From Rhizobiales bacterium 62-17 (GTDB taxonomy: Bacteria; Pseudomonadota; Alphaproteobacteria; Rhizobiales; Beijerinckiaceae): a DNA stretch of 64,000 bases. The notes under the pieces were generated by a model that searched no databases, was not told where the DNA came from, and saw nothing but the letters and a program-made list of their open reading frames with translations. A program made the translations under genes and the position numbers. Every line of letters starts with the position of its first letter. Within the stretch, counting starts at the first letter, position 1. The stretch is taken from NCBI GenBank assembly GCA_001898965.1, contig MKVW01000009.1:1656479-1720478 (forward strand). Direction: 5' to 3'. Of this stretch, positions 52,286-61,606 are shown in pieces.

Positions 52286-53551
52286 TCAAATTCCAGTATG
52301 GGCGCGCCAGGCTTTCCAGAAGCCGCGAATCGAGGCTTCGGTAACACGGCTCTCGCTGCTCTCGGCGGTCGAGCCGCCCATCTGCAGGATGGCTTGTTCG
52401 TGCGAGGCCGCCCGCACGCCACGCTGCACGAAGCCGCCGACGCATCCGTCCTCCATCGAGATGAAGCCGGCGGGTCCGATCAGATTGGCCTGTTTCAGCC
52501 GCGTCAGCCGCTGTTCCGGCGTATCGGTCTCGAAGCCGAGCAGGGTCCAGTGCAGATCCGTGCGATCGGGCCCGCGCGGCACCACCTGACGGATGGCGAT
52601 GCTGTTCTGGATCTGCTGCAGGACGAAAGTCGGGAAGACGGACAGAATCTGCAGGGTCACATCGTCGTTGAATTCGTCGAACCCCTGCAACAGAGACGGA
52701 TCGGCGAGACGGTATTTGCTGTCGGAGCGAATTTTCTGCTGCGCATATTCGCCGCCCGCCGTGTTCGTCTTCCGGTCGACGGCGGAATAGCTGATGTGAT
52801 GGCCGCCGGTTTCGTCGACGACGATGGCGCCTTTCTGCGACAGGCGGTTCAGTTCGAATGTGGTGAAGAACAGATGCAGGATGCTGGCGTGGTAGGAGTC
52901 CTTGACGTTCTCCACATAGAGCTTCCAGTTGTTGGGCAGCACCTGCGTGTAACGTCCGAGCACCACGGGCTTGCGGCCGGCGAGCACGCGGCCGATCCTC
53001 GGTTCGATCTCGGGGCCAAGCCAGCTCTTGAAATCGGGCGCATCGGCGCTGAACGAGCCGAAGACGAGACCGTGCAAGGTCGTGATCTTCAGGCGACGCG
53101 GCCCATGCTCGGAGATTTTGAACTCCGGCGGCATGCCGCCTTTGCCCTTCACGCCTTTTTGGAACGCGACGCCGGTGAGCTTGCCGGTGAGATCATAGGT
53201 CCAGGCATGGTAGACGCAGGCGAAATCCTTTTTGCCTTTGCCCTTCGCGTCGAGGCAGATCAGCGCGCCGCGATGGGCGCAGCGGTTTTCGAAGGCATGA
53301 ATCGCGCCCTCGTTGTCGCGCGTCACGACAACCGGAGCATCGCCGACGAAGGTGGTCATGAAATCGCCGCCCGCGGCGATGTCCGCTTCCAGGCAGAGAT
53401 AGTGCCACACGGGCCCTTGGAAAATGGCTTCCTGTTCGCGGGCATAAACGTCGTCGCGCTGGAACACCCAATAGGGAACACGGGTAAACCCTTGTCCCGG
53501 CCAAGTGGGCATTCCCTCCACGCTGCGTTCGAGCTCGGCTTGTTGGCTCAT
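52286..53551 (-). CDS. ring-hydroxylating dioxygenase alpha subunit
   Basis: A 421-residue catalytic subunit. Rieske cluster: Cys91, His93, Cys112, His115 (CAH and CVYH). Mononuclear iron: His221, His226 in YHASILH and Asp368 in SMEDG; Asp218 bridges to the Rieske site. The insert [10 protein letters not shown] resembles the anthranilate/salicylate-5-hydroxylase/ortho-halobenzoate group. It dihydroxylates or hydroxylates an aromatic acid. The ferredoxin and reductase are not encoded here. ATG 53551 follows AAGGAAAAA. Divergent from the gentisate-type dioxygenase, which supports a salicylate to gentisate route, but the PdxA-like gene instead favours a cis-diol intermediate. Confidence 0.93.
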   Translation of the reverse strand: MSQQAELERSVEGMPTWPGQGFTRVPYWVFQRDDVYAREQEAIFQGPVWHYLCLEADIAAGGDFMTTFVGDAPVVVTRDNEGAIHAFENRCAHRGALICLDAKGKGKKDFACVYHAWTYDLTGKLTGVAFQKGVKGKGGMPPEFKISEHGPRRLKITTLHGLVFGSFSADAPDFKSWLGPEIEPRIGRVLAGRKPVVLGRYTQVLPNNWKLYVENVKDSYHASILHLFFTTFELNRLSQKGAIVVDETGGHHISYSAVDRKTNTAGGEYAQQKIRSDSKYRLADPSLLQGFDEFNDDVTLQILSVFPTFVLQQIQNSIAIRQVVPRGPDRTDLHWTLLGFETDTPEQRLTRLKQANLIGPAGFISMEDGCVGGFVQRGVRAASHEQAILQMGGSTAESSESRVTEASIRGFWKAWRAHTGI

Positions 53552-53723
53552 TGTTTTTCCTTGCCTTGGCGTTGCCGCCCCACCGCATATAAGCCTTTGC
53601 CATGCGGCCAAGTCAATGTTGGCCGGCGGACTCAAGGTCATGTTGACAAGGTGGAAACCCTGACTTCATGTCTTGGCGGAAGCCGGCCTGTAGAATGACC
53701 GGAAACAATCGGGAGGATGCGTG

Positions 53724-54926
53724 ATGACCCAGCCACAGCCCTCGCGTGCCGTTCCCACCGACGCGCGCGCCGCCATGGAAGCGCTCAACGCCGAGGCCGG
53801 CAAGCTGAATATCTGGTTGCGCACCCAGGCCAATGCGCCGGCGCAGCGACCTTGGTTCAAGGAGACGGGATTGGTTCCCGCCGGCAAGTTGGCGCAGGGT
53901 CGTGTTGCCGCCGCGCAGATGAAAGCCTTGCCGCATCTGTGGAAGTGGCGCGAGATTTCACCTTATCTCGACCGCATCGCCGACGTTGCCCGCACCGCCA
54001 ATATTTCGCCGATCGAATTCGCCGATCGGCAGCAGTTCCTCCTCACCAATCCCGGCCTTGCCGGCCGCTTGCAGGTGACGGCGACGCTGCGCTGTGCCGT
54101 TTCCATCTATAATTCCGGCGACCTGGCACCGGCGCATATGCATTCGCCCAACGCCAGCCGCACCATTCTGTCACGCAAGGGTGGTTATACCACCGTGGAA
54201 GGCGAGCGCTGCGAAGCCGAGCGCGGCGATATCATTCTGACGCCTAACGGCACCTGGCACGATCACGGCAACGATTCGAACGAGCCGGTCACCTGGATCG
54301 ACACGCTCGACTGGCCGGTCCTTGAATTTCTCGATCTCATCTGGCTTGACGAAGACATGCCAGACGCGCCGGCCAATGCACGGGTGCAGAAGCAGAGCCT
54401 GTCGGCAGGCCATTCGCAGCGCCTCTATGGCCAGGGCGGTTTGGTGCCGCGCTTTGCCACCACGGCGCGGGGCATCGGCCATGAAACCAGCCCGCATATT
54501 CAGTATCGCGGCAAGGACATCGTGGCGGCGCTGACAGCGCTACGCGGCGAGGCTGGCGATCCCTATGAAGGCGTTTACCTCGACATCGTCAATCCGGTGA
54601 ATGGCGCCTCCTTGTTTCCGACGGTCGACTATGGCGCGCAATTGCTGCGCGCCGGCGAGGAAACGCGCTTCAAGCGCGAAACGGCCAGCACGGTTTATGT
54701 GGTCATGCAGGGGCGGGGACAGACGGAAATCGCCGGCACCACTTACGACTGGGAAGAAAATGATATCTTCGTCGTGCCGAACTTCTTGTGGCGCCGCCAT
54801 GTGAACACGGGCAGCACGGATGCGGTGCTTTACACCATGTCGGATGCGCCCTTGATCCAGAAGATCGGGCAGTATCGCGCCCAGGGCAAGAACGAGAAGA
54901 ATGAGACGATACAAATCGTCGCGTGA
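53724..54926 (+). CDS. gentisate 1,2-dioxygenase-like double cupin
   Basis: A 400-residue bicupin ring-cleaving enzyme. First-cupin metal histidines 138 and 140 in HMHSPNASR and 179/181 in WHDHGN; the second cupin sits in the last 120 residues. Family members cut gentisate, 1-hydroxy-2-naphthoate or salicylate directly. GGGAGG precedes GTG 53721 and ATG 53724; ATG is preferred. A FAH hydrolase three genes on would open or hydrolyse maleylpyruvate or fumarylpyruvate. Two TTT binding proteins lie between. Confidence 0.9.
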   Translation: MTQPQPSRAVPTDARAAMEALNAEAGKLNIWLRTQANAPAQRPWFKETGLVPAGKLAQGRVAAAQMKALPHLWKWREISPYLDRIADVARTANISPIEFADRQQFLLTNPGLAGRLQVTATLRCAVSIYNSGDLAPAHMHSPNASRTILSRKGGYTTVEGERCEAERGDIILTPNGTWHDHGNDSNEPVTWIDTLDWPVLEFLDLIWLDEDMPDAPANARVQKQSLSAGHSQRLYGQGGLVPRFATTARGIGHETSPHIQYRGKDIVAALTALRGEAGDPYEGVYLDIVNPVNGASLFPTVDYGAQLLRAGEETRFKRETASTVYVVMQGRGQTEIAGTTYDWEENDIFVVPNFLWRRHVNTGSTDAVLYTMSDAPLIQKIGQYRAQGKNEKNETIQIVA

Positions 54927-54937
54927 GGGAGGGAACC

Positions 54938-55924
54938 ATGGATCGTCGCCAGCTCAACATGGCGTTGTTGGCTTCAAGCGCTGCCGCTCTGCTGCCGGCC
55001 TCAGTGCGGGCGCAAGGCGTCGGCGACTGGCCGACCCAGAGCGTGCGCATCATCGTGCCGTTTCCGGCCGGTGGCACGGCTGACGCGCTGCCGCGCCTGC
55101 TCTCCGAAGTGCTGACCAATGTGTGGAAACAGCCGGTCCTGATTGAGAACCGCACGGGCGCGGCCGGCAATGTCGGTGCCGAGGCGGTCGCGTTTGCCGC
55201 GCCCGATGGCTATACGCTGCTCGCCGCGCCGCCACCGCCTATCGCCATCAATCAGAGCCTCTATCCGAAGCTTGCTTATGATGCGAGCAAGTTCAAGCCC
55301 ATCACCATCATTGGCTCCGCCACCAACGTGGTCGATGTCAGCAATAAGCTCGGCGTTTCCACCATTGCCGAACTGATCGCCAAGGCGAAAGCCAATCCAG
55401 GCAAGATCAATTGCGCCAATCAAGGCAATGGCAGCACGTCGCATCTGACGGCGGCTCTGTTCGAGAGCATGGCCGGGGTGAAATTCAATCACATTCCCTA
55501 TCGCGGCACGGCACCGGCGCTGAACGATCTGGTGGCCGGTCATGTCGACGTCTTCTTCGACAATATTTCGCAATCGCTGCCGCAGCATCGCGGCGGCAGT
55601 TTGAAGATCATCGGCGTTTGCTCGCTCGAGCGCACGCCGGAACTGCCTGATGTGCCGACGGTTTCGGAATCCGGCTTGAAAGGGTTTTCCGCCATCGCCT
55701 GGTTCGCCATGATGGCGCCGCCGGGAACACCCGATGCGATCATCGACAAGATCAACAAAGATGCGGTAGCAGTGATCCGCTCGCCTGAAATCCGCAAGAA
55801 ATTCCTCGATCAGGCGGCGCAGCCCATCGGCAGTACGCCGCAAGAGGCAGCGGCTTTCATTGCCAGCGAGGTCAAACTCTGGGCCGGCGTCATCAAACAG
55901 GCCGGCGTCAAACTGGGGGATTGA
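54938..55924 (+). CDS. TTT-family (Bug) substrate-binding protein
   Basis: A 328-residue periplasmic protein with a Tat-like start (DRRQLNMALLAS) and the TTT signature IIVPFPAGGTADALPRLL followed by NRTGAAGN. Bug proteins feed TctAB tripartite transporters or act as sensors; no tctAB is here. GGGAGGG precedes ATG 54938. Paired with another TTT gene and next to aromatic-degradation genes, it probably binds an aromatic carboxylate. Orphan status is unusual but common for this family. Confidence 0.9.
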   Translation: MDRRQLNMALLASSAAALLPASVRAQGVGDWPTQSVRIIVPFPAGGTADALPRLLSEVLTNVWKQPVLIENRTGAAGNVGAEAVAFAAPDGYTLLAAPPPPIAINQSLYPKLAYDASKFKPITIIGSATNVVDVSNKLGVSTIAELIAKAKANPGKINCANQGNGSTSHLTAALFESMAGVKFNHIPYRGTAPALNDLVAGHVDVFFDNISQSLPQHRGGSLKIIGVCSLERTPELPDVPTVSESGLKGFSAIAWFAMMAPPGTPDAIIDKINKDAVAVIRSPEIRKKFLDQAAQPIGSTPQEAAAFIASEVKLWAGVIKQAGVKLGD

Positions 55925-56908
55925 GTGACGGTATTGTCTTTGAGCCGGCGGGCTTTTCTGGCCGGAACGTCCGCTGTGGCTCTGGCGCCTGCTATGGCGC
56001 AAGAACGGTTTCCCGATCGTCCGATGACGGTGATCGTGCCTTATCCGGGTGGCGGTTCGGTCGATCTCGTCGCTCGCGCGCTGGGCGAACAGATGACCCA
56101 ATCCCTCGGCCAATCGATCGTCATCGAGAACCGGGGCGGCGGCGGTGGGGCGATTGGCGCTTTGGCCGTGGCCCAGGCCGATCCGGACGGCTATCGCATC
56201 GTGCTCGGGACCCAGCAGACCCACGGCACCAATGACGCACTGATCCCCCATCTAGCTTACAAGACCATTGAGAGTTTCGCACCGATCTGCGGCATCTGCA
56301 CCGTGCCGCACGCGCTCGTCGTTAAACGTGGGCTGAAGGCGCAGACGGCGAAAGAGCTGGTCGATCTCCTGCGTGCTGAGCCGGGCAAGTTGAATTATGG
56401 CTCAACGGGCAACGGCTCGTCTTCCCATCTGGCCGCTGAATTGTTCAAACTGAAAACTGGTACGCAGGCGGCGCATGTGCCCTATCGCGGCGGGGCGCCG
56501 CTGGTGCAGGATCTCGTCAACGGCATCGTTGATTTTGGCTTTGTCGCCGTCGCCAACATTCTCGGCCAGATCGAAGGCGGCCTTGTACGGGCGATCGCCA
56601 TTGCCTCCTCTACGCGCATGCCGCAACTGCCCGACGTGCCGACATTGGCGGAAGCTGGTGTCGCTGATGTGGACGCCGACGCCTGGTTCGCCTATTTCGC
56701 GCCGGCGCGTACGCCGCCCGAGCGGATTACACGGCTGGCAGGCAGCATCGAGAAAGCTCTGTCGGCACCATCGGTGCAGGAGACGTTCAAGCGCAACGCC
56801 GTGATCACCCATTGGCGGCCGCCCGACGCGATGCCGGCTTTCGTCGCCGCCGAAGTGAAGAAATGGGCTGACGTGGTGCGCGCCTCAGGCGCCAAGCCAG
56901 ACCCTTGA
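55925..56908 (+). CDS. TTT-family (Bug) substrate-binding protein, second copy
   Basis: A 327-residue TTT receptor with a Tat-type signal (SRRAFLAGTSAVALAP) and VIVPYPGGGSVDLVARAL, NRGGGGGAIG. It starts at GTG 55925 on the base after the first TTT gene's stop. Two adjacent TTT receptors suggest two ligands or a duplicated one. No membrane subunits are present. Expressed with the gentisate-type dioxygenase. Confidence 0.9.
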   Translation: MTVLSLSRRAFLAGTSAVALAPAMAQERFPDRPMTVIVPYPGGGSVDLVARALGEQMTQSLGQSIVIENRGGGGGAIGALAVAQADPDGYRIVLGTQQTHGTNDALIPHLAYKTIESFAPICGICTVPHALVVKRGLKAQTAKELVDLLRAEPGKLNYGSTGNGSSSHLAAELFKLKTGTQAAHVPYRGGAPLVQDLVNGIVDFGFVAVANILGQIEGGLVRAIAIASSTRMPQLPDVPTLAEAGVADVDADAWFAYFAPARTPPERITRLAGSIEKALSAPSVQETFKRNAVITHWRPPDAMPAFVAAEVKKWADVVRASGAKPDP

Positions 56909-56920
56909 GAGGAGAATGGT

Positions 56921-57706
56921 GTGCGGTGGATCAGAGCGTCGCGCGACGGCAAAATATTCTATGGCATTCTCGAAGGCGATCGGATCGTGGAGGTCGACGG
57001 AACGCCTTTTGGCGATCACCAGCGAACCACGCACCAACATGATCTGTCCGCCGTAAAAATCGAGGTGCCGGTGATCCCGCCCACTTTCTATGCTGTCGGG
57101 TTCAACTACACCGAGCACATTCTGAAAGTTGCAGCGCGCACTGGCCAGTCACCGACTTTGCCGACACAGCCCGATGTCGGCCAAAGAACCAACAATGGTC
57201 TGATCGCCCATGGTGAAGCCGTGGTCATTCCCCATGATGCGACGGATGCCGTGCAGTATGAAGGCGAACTGGTCGTCGTCATCGGCAAGCAGGCCAAGCA
57301 TCTGTCGGAGGCGGAGGCGCTGTCCTGCGTCCTTGGCTACACCATCGGCAATGACGTGAGCGAACGGAGCTGGCAGAAATCGGATCGCACGCTCTGGCGG
57401 GCCAAGGGGCCGGACACCTGGAAGCCGATGGGGCCTTGGATCGAAACCGACGTCGACCTCGACGCGCTTGAAACCATCGTTAAGGTCAACGGCCAGGAAA
57501 CGACGCGCTTTCGCACCAATGCCATGCTGTTTGGCGTCGCACGCTATATCAGCACCATCACCCGCTACATCACCCTTTATCCCGGCGATGTGATCTGGAT
57601 GGGCACCGACGGCACATCACCCAATCTCAAGGCCGGCGACGAGGTGGATATCGAGATCACCGGCATCGGCCATCTCGTCAATCCCTTCGTCGCCGAACGT
57701 GCGTGA
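56921..57706 (+). CDS. FAH family hydrolase, fumarylpyruvate-type
   Basis: A 261-residue FAH hydrolase: FYAVGFNYTEH, YEGELVVVIGK with the metal glutamates, and DVSERSWQKSDRTLW, then MGTDGTSPNLKAGD. The dioxygenase upstream makes this the likely fumarylpyruvate or maleylpyruvate hydrolase, freeing pyruvate. GTG 56921 follows GAGAGGAGA. It abuts the convergent binding-protein gene with no space between stops. Confidence 0.9.
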   Translation: MRWIRASRDGKIFYGILEGDRIVEVDGTPFGDHQRTTHQHDLSAVKIEVPVIPPTFYAVGFNYTEHILKVAARTGQSPTLPTQPDVGQRTNNGLIAHGEAVVIPHDATDAVQYEGELVVVIGKQAKHLSEAEALSCVLGYTIGNDVSERSWQKSDRTLWRAKGPDTWKPMGPWIETDVDLDALETIVKVNGQETTRFRTNAMLFGVARYISTITRYITLYPGDVIWMGTDGTSPNLKAGDEVDIEITGIGHLVNPFVAERA

Positions 57707-58762
57707 TCAATTGGCCTTTTTGTAGGGGCCGATCTCCTTGAGCACGGCGTCGAGGAAGGACGTGTCGATCGGCTTCAGCGGGTCGACGGTGCCTTCGAGC
57801 AGGCCGGCTTCCTTATAAACCTGGAAATCGTTTTTCAGGCTGTCGAGATGGATCGTGCCGTCCGGGTTGCAGAAGGCGAGGGGGAAAGAGCGGTAGAAGG
57901 CCGGATCCTTGATCGTCGTATATTCGTTGAGAATGGCGATGATCGCTTCCCCCTTCGGCCCGGTGAAATTCCCCTTCGCGTCCAGCGCGTCGTTATGGTC
58001 GCGCACGCCGCGCAGGAAAGCCTTGAGGAATTTGTGGGCGACCTCCGGTTTTTCCTTGGCGAATTTACCGCTGTAAAACAGCACGGCGATCTGATGATAG
58101 GGATAGGCCTCGTCGTCGGTGATCACCTTGACCCCATAGCCCTTGGTCACGGCTTCCGTCGTCATCGGCTCGGCCGGCAACGCGAGATCGATGGCGCCAC
58201 TGGACAGCGCCAGAACCTGTTGCGGAAAGCCGAGACTCACAAGCTCAACATCGCTGATTTTCAATCCCGCCCGCTCGACCATTTTATAGAGCGAGGCCAT
58301 CGCTGCCGTGCCCGGCGCGGAATTGGCGACCTTGAGCCCCTTGATATCGGCCAGGGTTTTGAAGCGCCCGGAATCGACCAGCGCCTTGCGCACGATCAGG
58401 GTCTGGCTGGTCCGCCCGGGTGGGGTCGAAACCTTGTCGGCGACGACGCGCAGGTCGATACCGCGCGCCACCGCATTGTAGAAACCGGCGGAGGTCGCGC
58501 CCGCCACCACGTCGAGATCGCCGGTCGCGGCCGGTGTGATCATCCGCGCGGCGGAATCAAACAGCACGAAATTGACATCGAGCCCTTCGACTTTGAAATA
58601 ACCCCTTTTGTCGGCGACATAGAGGCCGATGTCGGTTGCAAGCCGCGTGTAGCCAAGATTGACTTTGTTCTGCGCCAAGGCGGTTTGTACCAGGGCGGTC
58701 TGGGCCACCAGAAGCGTAAGAATGCCAGCCATCAGGCGGCCGGCCGCGCGTGTCCACGACAT
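57707..58762 (-). CDS. orphan NMT1/SsuA-type ABC substrate-binding protein
   Basis: A 351-residue periplasmic protein with a signal peptide (cleavage near ALAQNKV at about residue 31). LGYTRLATDIGLYVADKRGYF and the AGATSAGFYNAVARG block mark the NMT1/THI5-like class. No permease or ATPase gene is in the vicinity. GGGAGGG precedes ATG 58762. It is next to MarR, possibly in the same minus-strand unit, and may serve the transporter of another locus. Confidence 0.88.
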   Translation of the reverse strand: MSWTRAAGRLMAGILTLLVAQTALVQTALAQNKVNLGYTRLATDIGLYVADKRGYFKVEGLDVNFVLFDSAARMITPAATGDLDVVAGATSAGFYNAVARGIDLRVVADKVSTPPGRTSQTLIVRKALVDSGRFKTLADIKGLKVANSAPGTAAMASLYKMVERAGLKISDVELVSLGFPQQVLALSSGAIDLALPAEPMTTEAVTKGYGVKVITDDEAYPYHQIAVLFYSGKFAKEKPEVAHKFLKAFLRGVRDHNDALDAKGNFTGPKGEAIIAILNEYTTIKDPAFYRSFPLAFCNPDGTIHLDSLKNDFQVYKEAGLLEGTVDPLKPIDTSFLDAVLKEIGPYKKAN

Positions 58763-58876
58763 TGAATTCCCTCCCATCGTTTTGTCCGTTGGGAGGCAGC
58801 TTAGAGCATTTTGGGCGCCGAGGGGATGCCGGTCGGTCGCTTTTCTGCCGGAGAGCAAGCAGCCGCGTGCCTCGGG

Positions 58877-59350
58877 TTACTCCGGGTAGTCGATCAGTGG
58901 AGATACGTTGTCGCACATACGTTGCAGCAGTCGTCGCGCCAGATAGACCTCGTCCTCGGAAAAGCCCGCCAGAGTATCTTTCTCCATCACCGCGACTTGC
59001 GGCAAAAGGGACCGTACCGTCTGTTGGCCGGCCCGTGTGATGGAGAGCAGAACGCCCCGCGCATCGGTCTTGGACTTCTTTTTCGCGATAAGGCCGCGTT
59101 GCAGCAGTTCATTGATGAAGCGGGAGGCGGTCGAAGGCTCCATGGAGCTGAGCGTGAAAAGCGCGCTGAAACGCAGCGGCGACTGCGCATAAAGCAAAGC
59201 CAGAATACGCCACATGCCGAGCGATAGATCCTGTTGCTTGAGGACTTCAGTGAGGCGGCCCAGCAATCCATTGGCGGCGCGGCCGAGGAGATAGGGCACG
59301 TTCAGACGGACGTCGAACTCGACGGGGGGCTCCTGCTTTTGGGAGTTCAA
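58877..59350 (-). CDS. MarR family transcriptional regulator
   Basis: A 157-residue MarR protein. The winged helix is seen in SLGMWRILALLYAQSP, MEPSTASRFINELLQRGLI and the wing KTDARGVLLSITRAGQ. A TTG at 59350 is the only plausible start, eight bases after AAAGGA. It is divergent from the module B hydrolase/LLM operon; two TTCCATAT-type sites lie in the spacer. It likely represses that operon until an aromatic effector binds. Confidence 0.85.
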   Translation of the reverse strand: MNSQKQEPPVEFDVRLNVPYLLGRAANGLLGRLTEVLKQQDLSLGMWRILALLYAQSPLRFSALFTLSSMEPSTASRFINELLQRGLIAKKKSKTDARGVLLSITRAGQQTVRSLLPQVAVMEKDTLAGFSEDEVYLARRLLQRMCDNVSPLIDYPE

Positions 59351-59416
59351 CGCAACGTCCTTTCTGATCGCCTAGCCTGGTTGCTATCCCGAGTAAGGAA
59401 TTGAAGGCAAAATTAA

Positions 59417-59430
59417 TTCCATATTGGAAA
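59417..59430. promoter_or_regulatory. imperfect dyad, candidate MarR site 1
   Basis: TTCCATATTGGAAA: TTCC and GGAA arms around a five-base centre. It resembles site 2 at 59501-59514 and lies between the MarR start and it, so it may serve auto-regulation. Confidence 0.5.
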
Positions 59431-59489
59431 TAAATATGAGGAAGGCTCCCAATTATATCCACATTTGAGCCATAAAATTGAAAATCAGC

Positions 59490-59517
59490 TTGACTTATAT
59501 TTTCCATATGGAAATAA
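59490..59517 (+). promoter_or_regulatory. promoter with 14-bp palindrome in its spacer, candidate MarR site 2
   Basis: TTGACT at 59490-59495 fits a -35 box and AAATAA near 59512-59517 a weak -10. Between and overlapping them is the perfect palindrome TTTCCATATGGAAA at 59501-59514. A repressor bound there would block the module B operon. Confidence 0.6.
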
Positions 59518-59653
59518 AAATGCAACTTAAAAAGACGATCGGGGAGAACGTATGCCAGGGCTTTCTTCCCGAGTATCGGATTTCAGAGACGAGAAAGCCG
59601 TTTCGGCCACGTGCGGAACGCGCCGTTCGTTTTGAGCGGATGAGGGGCATGTC

Positions 59654-60433
59654 ATGAGTGAGCCGAAGATCTATTTCGAGACGGTGGAGGGCTGCAAAAC
59701 CAGCATCATGCGGGCTGGTTCCGGCGCCCCGCTGCTGTTTCTCCACGGCGCCAATGGCGCCAGTCGTTGGGCGCCGTTCATGGCCGAACTGGCGAAGTCC
59801 TTCGATGTGATCGTGCCCGAACATCCGGGCTTTGGCCGTTCCGACATGCCCGAATGGCTCGACAATGTTGGCGACATGGCCAATTTCTATCTCAGCTTCA
59901 TGAAGCAGTTCGACCTGAAGGATGTCACGCTCGTCGGCACGTCGATGGGCGGCTGGATTGCTTCGGAGATCGCCGTGCGCGATCAGAGCCGGCTGCGCAA
60001 GCTCGTCCTCGTCGCCTCCGCCGGCCTGCGCCTCAAGGGTGTGCCGCCGGCCGATCTGTTCCTGTGGTCGCAGGAAGAGCTCACCCGCAATCTGTTCCAC
60101 GACAAGGCGCTGGCCGAACGTCTGCTCGCCATGCCGGTGAGTCCTGAGGACAGCGACATCGCCGTGCGCAACCGGGTGACGACCGCGCGGCTCGCCTGGA
60201 ATCCGCGTCTCTACAATCCCGATCTCGAGAAATGGATTCATCGTCTCGATCTGCCGACCCTGGTGTTGTGGGGCCGACAGGACGCTCTTCTCCCCGTCGC
60301 CTATGCCGAACGCTTTCGCGAGGCGATCAAGGGCGCCAAGGTGCAGATCTTTGAAGATTGCGGACACCTGCCGCATTCGGAAAAGTCGCCGGAGTTTGTT
60401 GCCGCAATCCGCCAGTTCGCAGGAGAGGCATGA
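59654..60433 (+). CDS. alpha/beta hydrolase, module B
   Basis: A 259-residue hydrolase: oxyanion HGANGA, nucleophile in GTSMGG, acid in GRQDALL and histidine in CGHLPH. It shares HPGFGRS and MPEWLDNV with the module A hydrolase (35525-36295). It overlaps the downstream LLM gene by four bases. Likely C-C or ester hydrolase in the same pathway type as module A. Confidence 0.9.
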   Translation: MSEPKIYFETVEGCKTSIMRAGSGAPLLFLHGANGASRWAPFMAELAKSFDVIVPEHPGFGRSDMPEWLDNVGDMANFYLSFMKQFDLKDVTLVGTSMGGWIASEIAVRDQSRLRKLVLVASAGLRLKGVPPADLFLWSQEELTRNLFHDKALAERLLAMPVSPEDSDIAVRNRVTTARLAWNPRLYNPDLEKWIHRLDLPTLVLWGRQDALLPVAYAERFREAIKGAKVQIFEDCGHLPHSEKSPEFVAAIRQFAGEA

Positions 60434-61599
60434 TGCAATTCTTTCTCTTCCATCTCATGCCCTATGCCGACCTCGATCTCGCGGCCTCGGACAAATACAA
60501 ATCTGCCTGGGTGACACTGCCCAACAGCTACTATGATCCGCGCAAGGGCCATGAACTCTACAATCGCTATCTTGATGAACTTGAAATGGCCGAACCGCTC
60601 GGCTTCGACGGTATCTGCGTCAACGAGCATCATTCCAACGCCTATGGCCTGATGCCACAGCCGGGCGTTCTCGCCGGTGCTTTGTCGCGGCGCACCAAGA
60701 AGGTGAAGATCGCGCTGCTCGGCCGTGCCCTGCCGCTGGTCAACAATCCGGTGACCATAGCCGAAGAGTTCGCGATCCTCGACAACATCACCGGTGGCCG
60801 TTTTATCGCCGGCTTCGTGCGCGGTATTGGCGCCGAATATTTCTCCTGGAACGTCAATCCGGCGTTTTCGCATGAACGCTTCCACGAAGCGCATGACCTG
60901 ATCATTCAGGCCTGGACCAAGACCGGCCCGTTTGCCTTCGAAGGCAAGCACTACAATTTCAACTATGTGAATCTGTGGCCGCGGCCGTTCCAGAACCCGC
61001 ACCCGCCGGTCTGGATTCCCTCACAGGGTTCGACCGAGACCATCGAATGGGCGGCGCATCCGAGCCGGCGCTACACCTATCTGCAGACCTTCTCGCCCGT
61101 GGCGGCGCTCGCCAAATATATGCAGCAATATCGCGACTCGGCCGAACGTCAGGGTTGGCAGGCGACCTCCGATCATCTCGGCTGGTCGGTGCCCTGCTAT
61201 GTCGCCGAAACCGACGAGATCGCCATGCGCGAAGCCCGGCCGCATGCGGAGGCCTTCTATCAAAAATTCCTGCGCATGCCCCCGGAAATGCTGCTGCCAC
61301 CGGGCTATCTGTCGCTGCAATCCATGCAGGGCGTCCTGCGCGCCAAGGCGCAGATGCAGTCAGGTGAAAAATCCCTGGAAGCGGTGATGGAAAGCGGCAT
61401 GTTCCTGTGCGGAAGTGCCGCCACCGTGCGCGATAAGATCCTGCATTTCCAGAAGGAGATCGGCTTCGGCAAACTGCTCACCATGTTGCAGTTCGCGACG
61501 CTGCCCCATGAGCTGGCCGTCAAGAACATGACGATCTATGCCAATGAGGTGATGGAGCCGATCCGCAAGGCGCAGCCCGCTTTGGCCGCGGCGAAATAA
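60430..61599 (+). CDS. LLM-class flavin-dependent monooxygenase, module B
   Basis: A 389-residue luciferase-like monooxygenase with CVNEHHSNA, TIAEEFAILD and GGRFIAGFVRG. Related to the module A protein at 34195 but about 40 residues shorter and without its C-terminal tail. Starts at tandem ATG codons (60430, 60433) after GGAGAGG. A reductase supplying FMNH2 is not adjacent; the flavodoxin-like reductase at 63076 is a remote candidate. Ends eight bases before the convergent LysR gene. Confidence 0.9.
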   Translation: MMQFFLFHLMPYADLDLAASDKYKSAWVTLPNSYYDPRKGHELYNRYLDELEMAEPLGFDGICVNEHHSNAYGLMPQPGVLAGALSRRTKKVKIALLGRALPLVNNPVTIAEEFAILDNITGGRFIAGFVRGIGAEYFSWNVNPAFSHERFHEAHDLIIQAWTKTGPFAFEGKHYNFNYVNLWPRPFQNPHPPVWIPSQGSTETIEWAAHPSRRYTYLQTFSPVAALAKYMQQYRDSAERQGWQATSDHLGWSVPCYVAETDEIAMREARPHAEAFYQKFLRMPPEMLLPPGYLSLQSMQGVLRAKAQMQSGEKSLEAVMESGMFLCGSAATVRDKILHFQKEIGFGKLLTMLQFATLPHELAVKNMTIYANEVMEPIRKAQPALAAAK

Positions 61600-61606
61600 T
61601 CTGCTC

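Larger units (their letters stand above)
59351..59653. other. AT-rich divergent spacer upstream of module B
   Basis: Gene-free for 303 bases, much richer in A and T than neighbours around 59390-59525. Holds two related dyads described separately and the promoter of the hydrolase/LLM operon. After about 59530 it returns to normal composition with nothing obvious. Confidence 0.5.
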
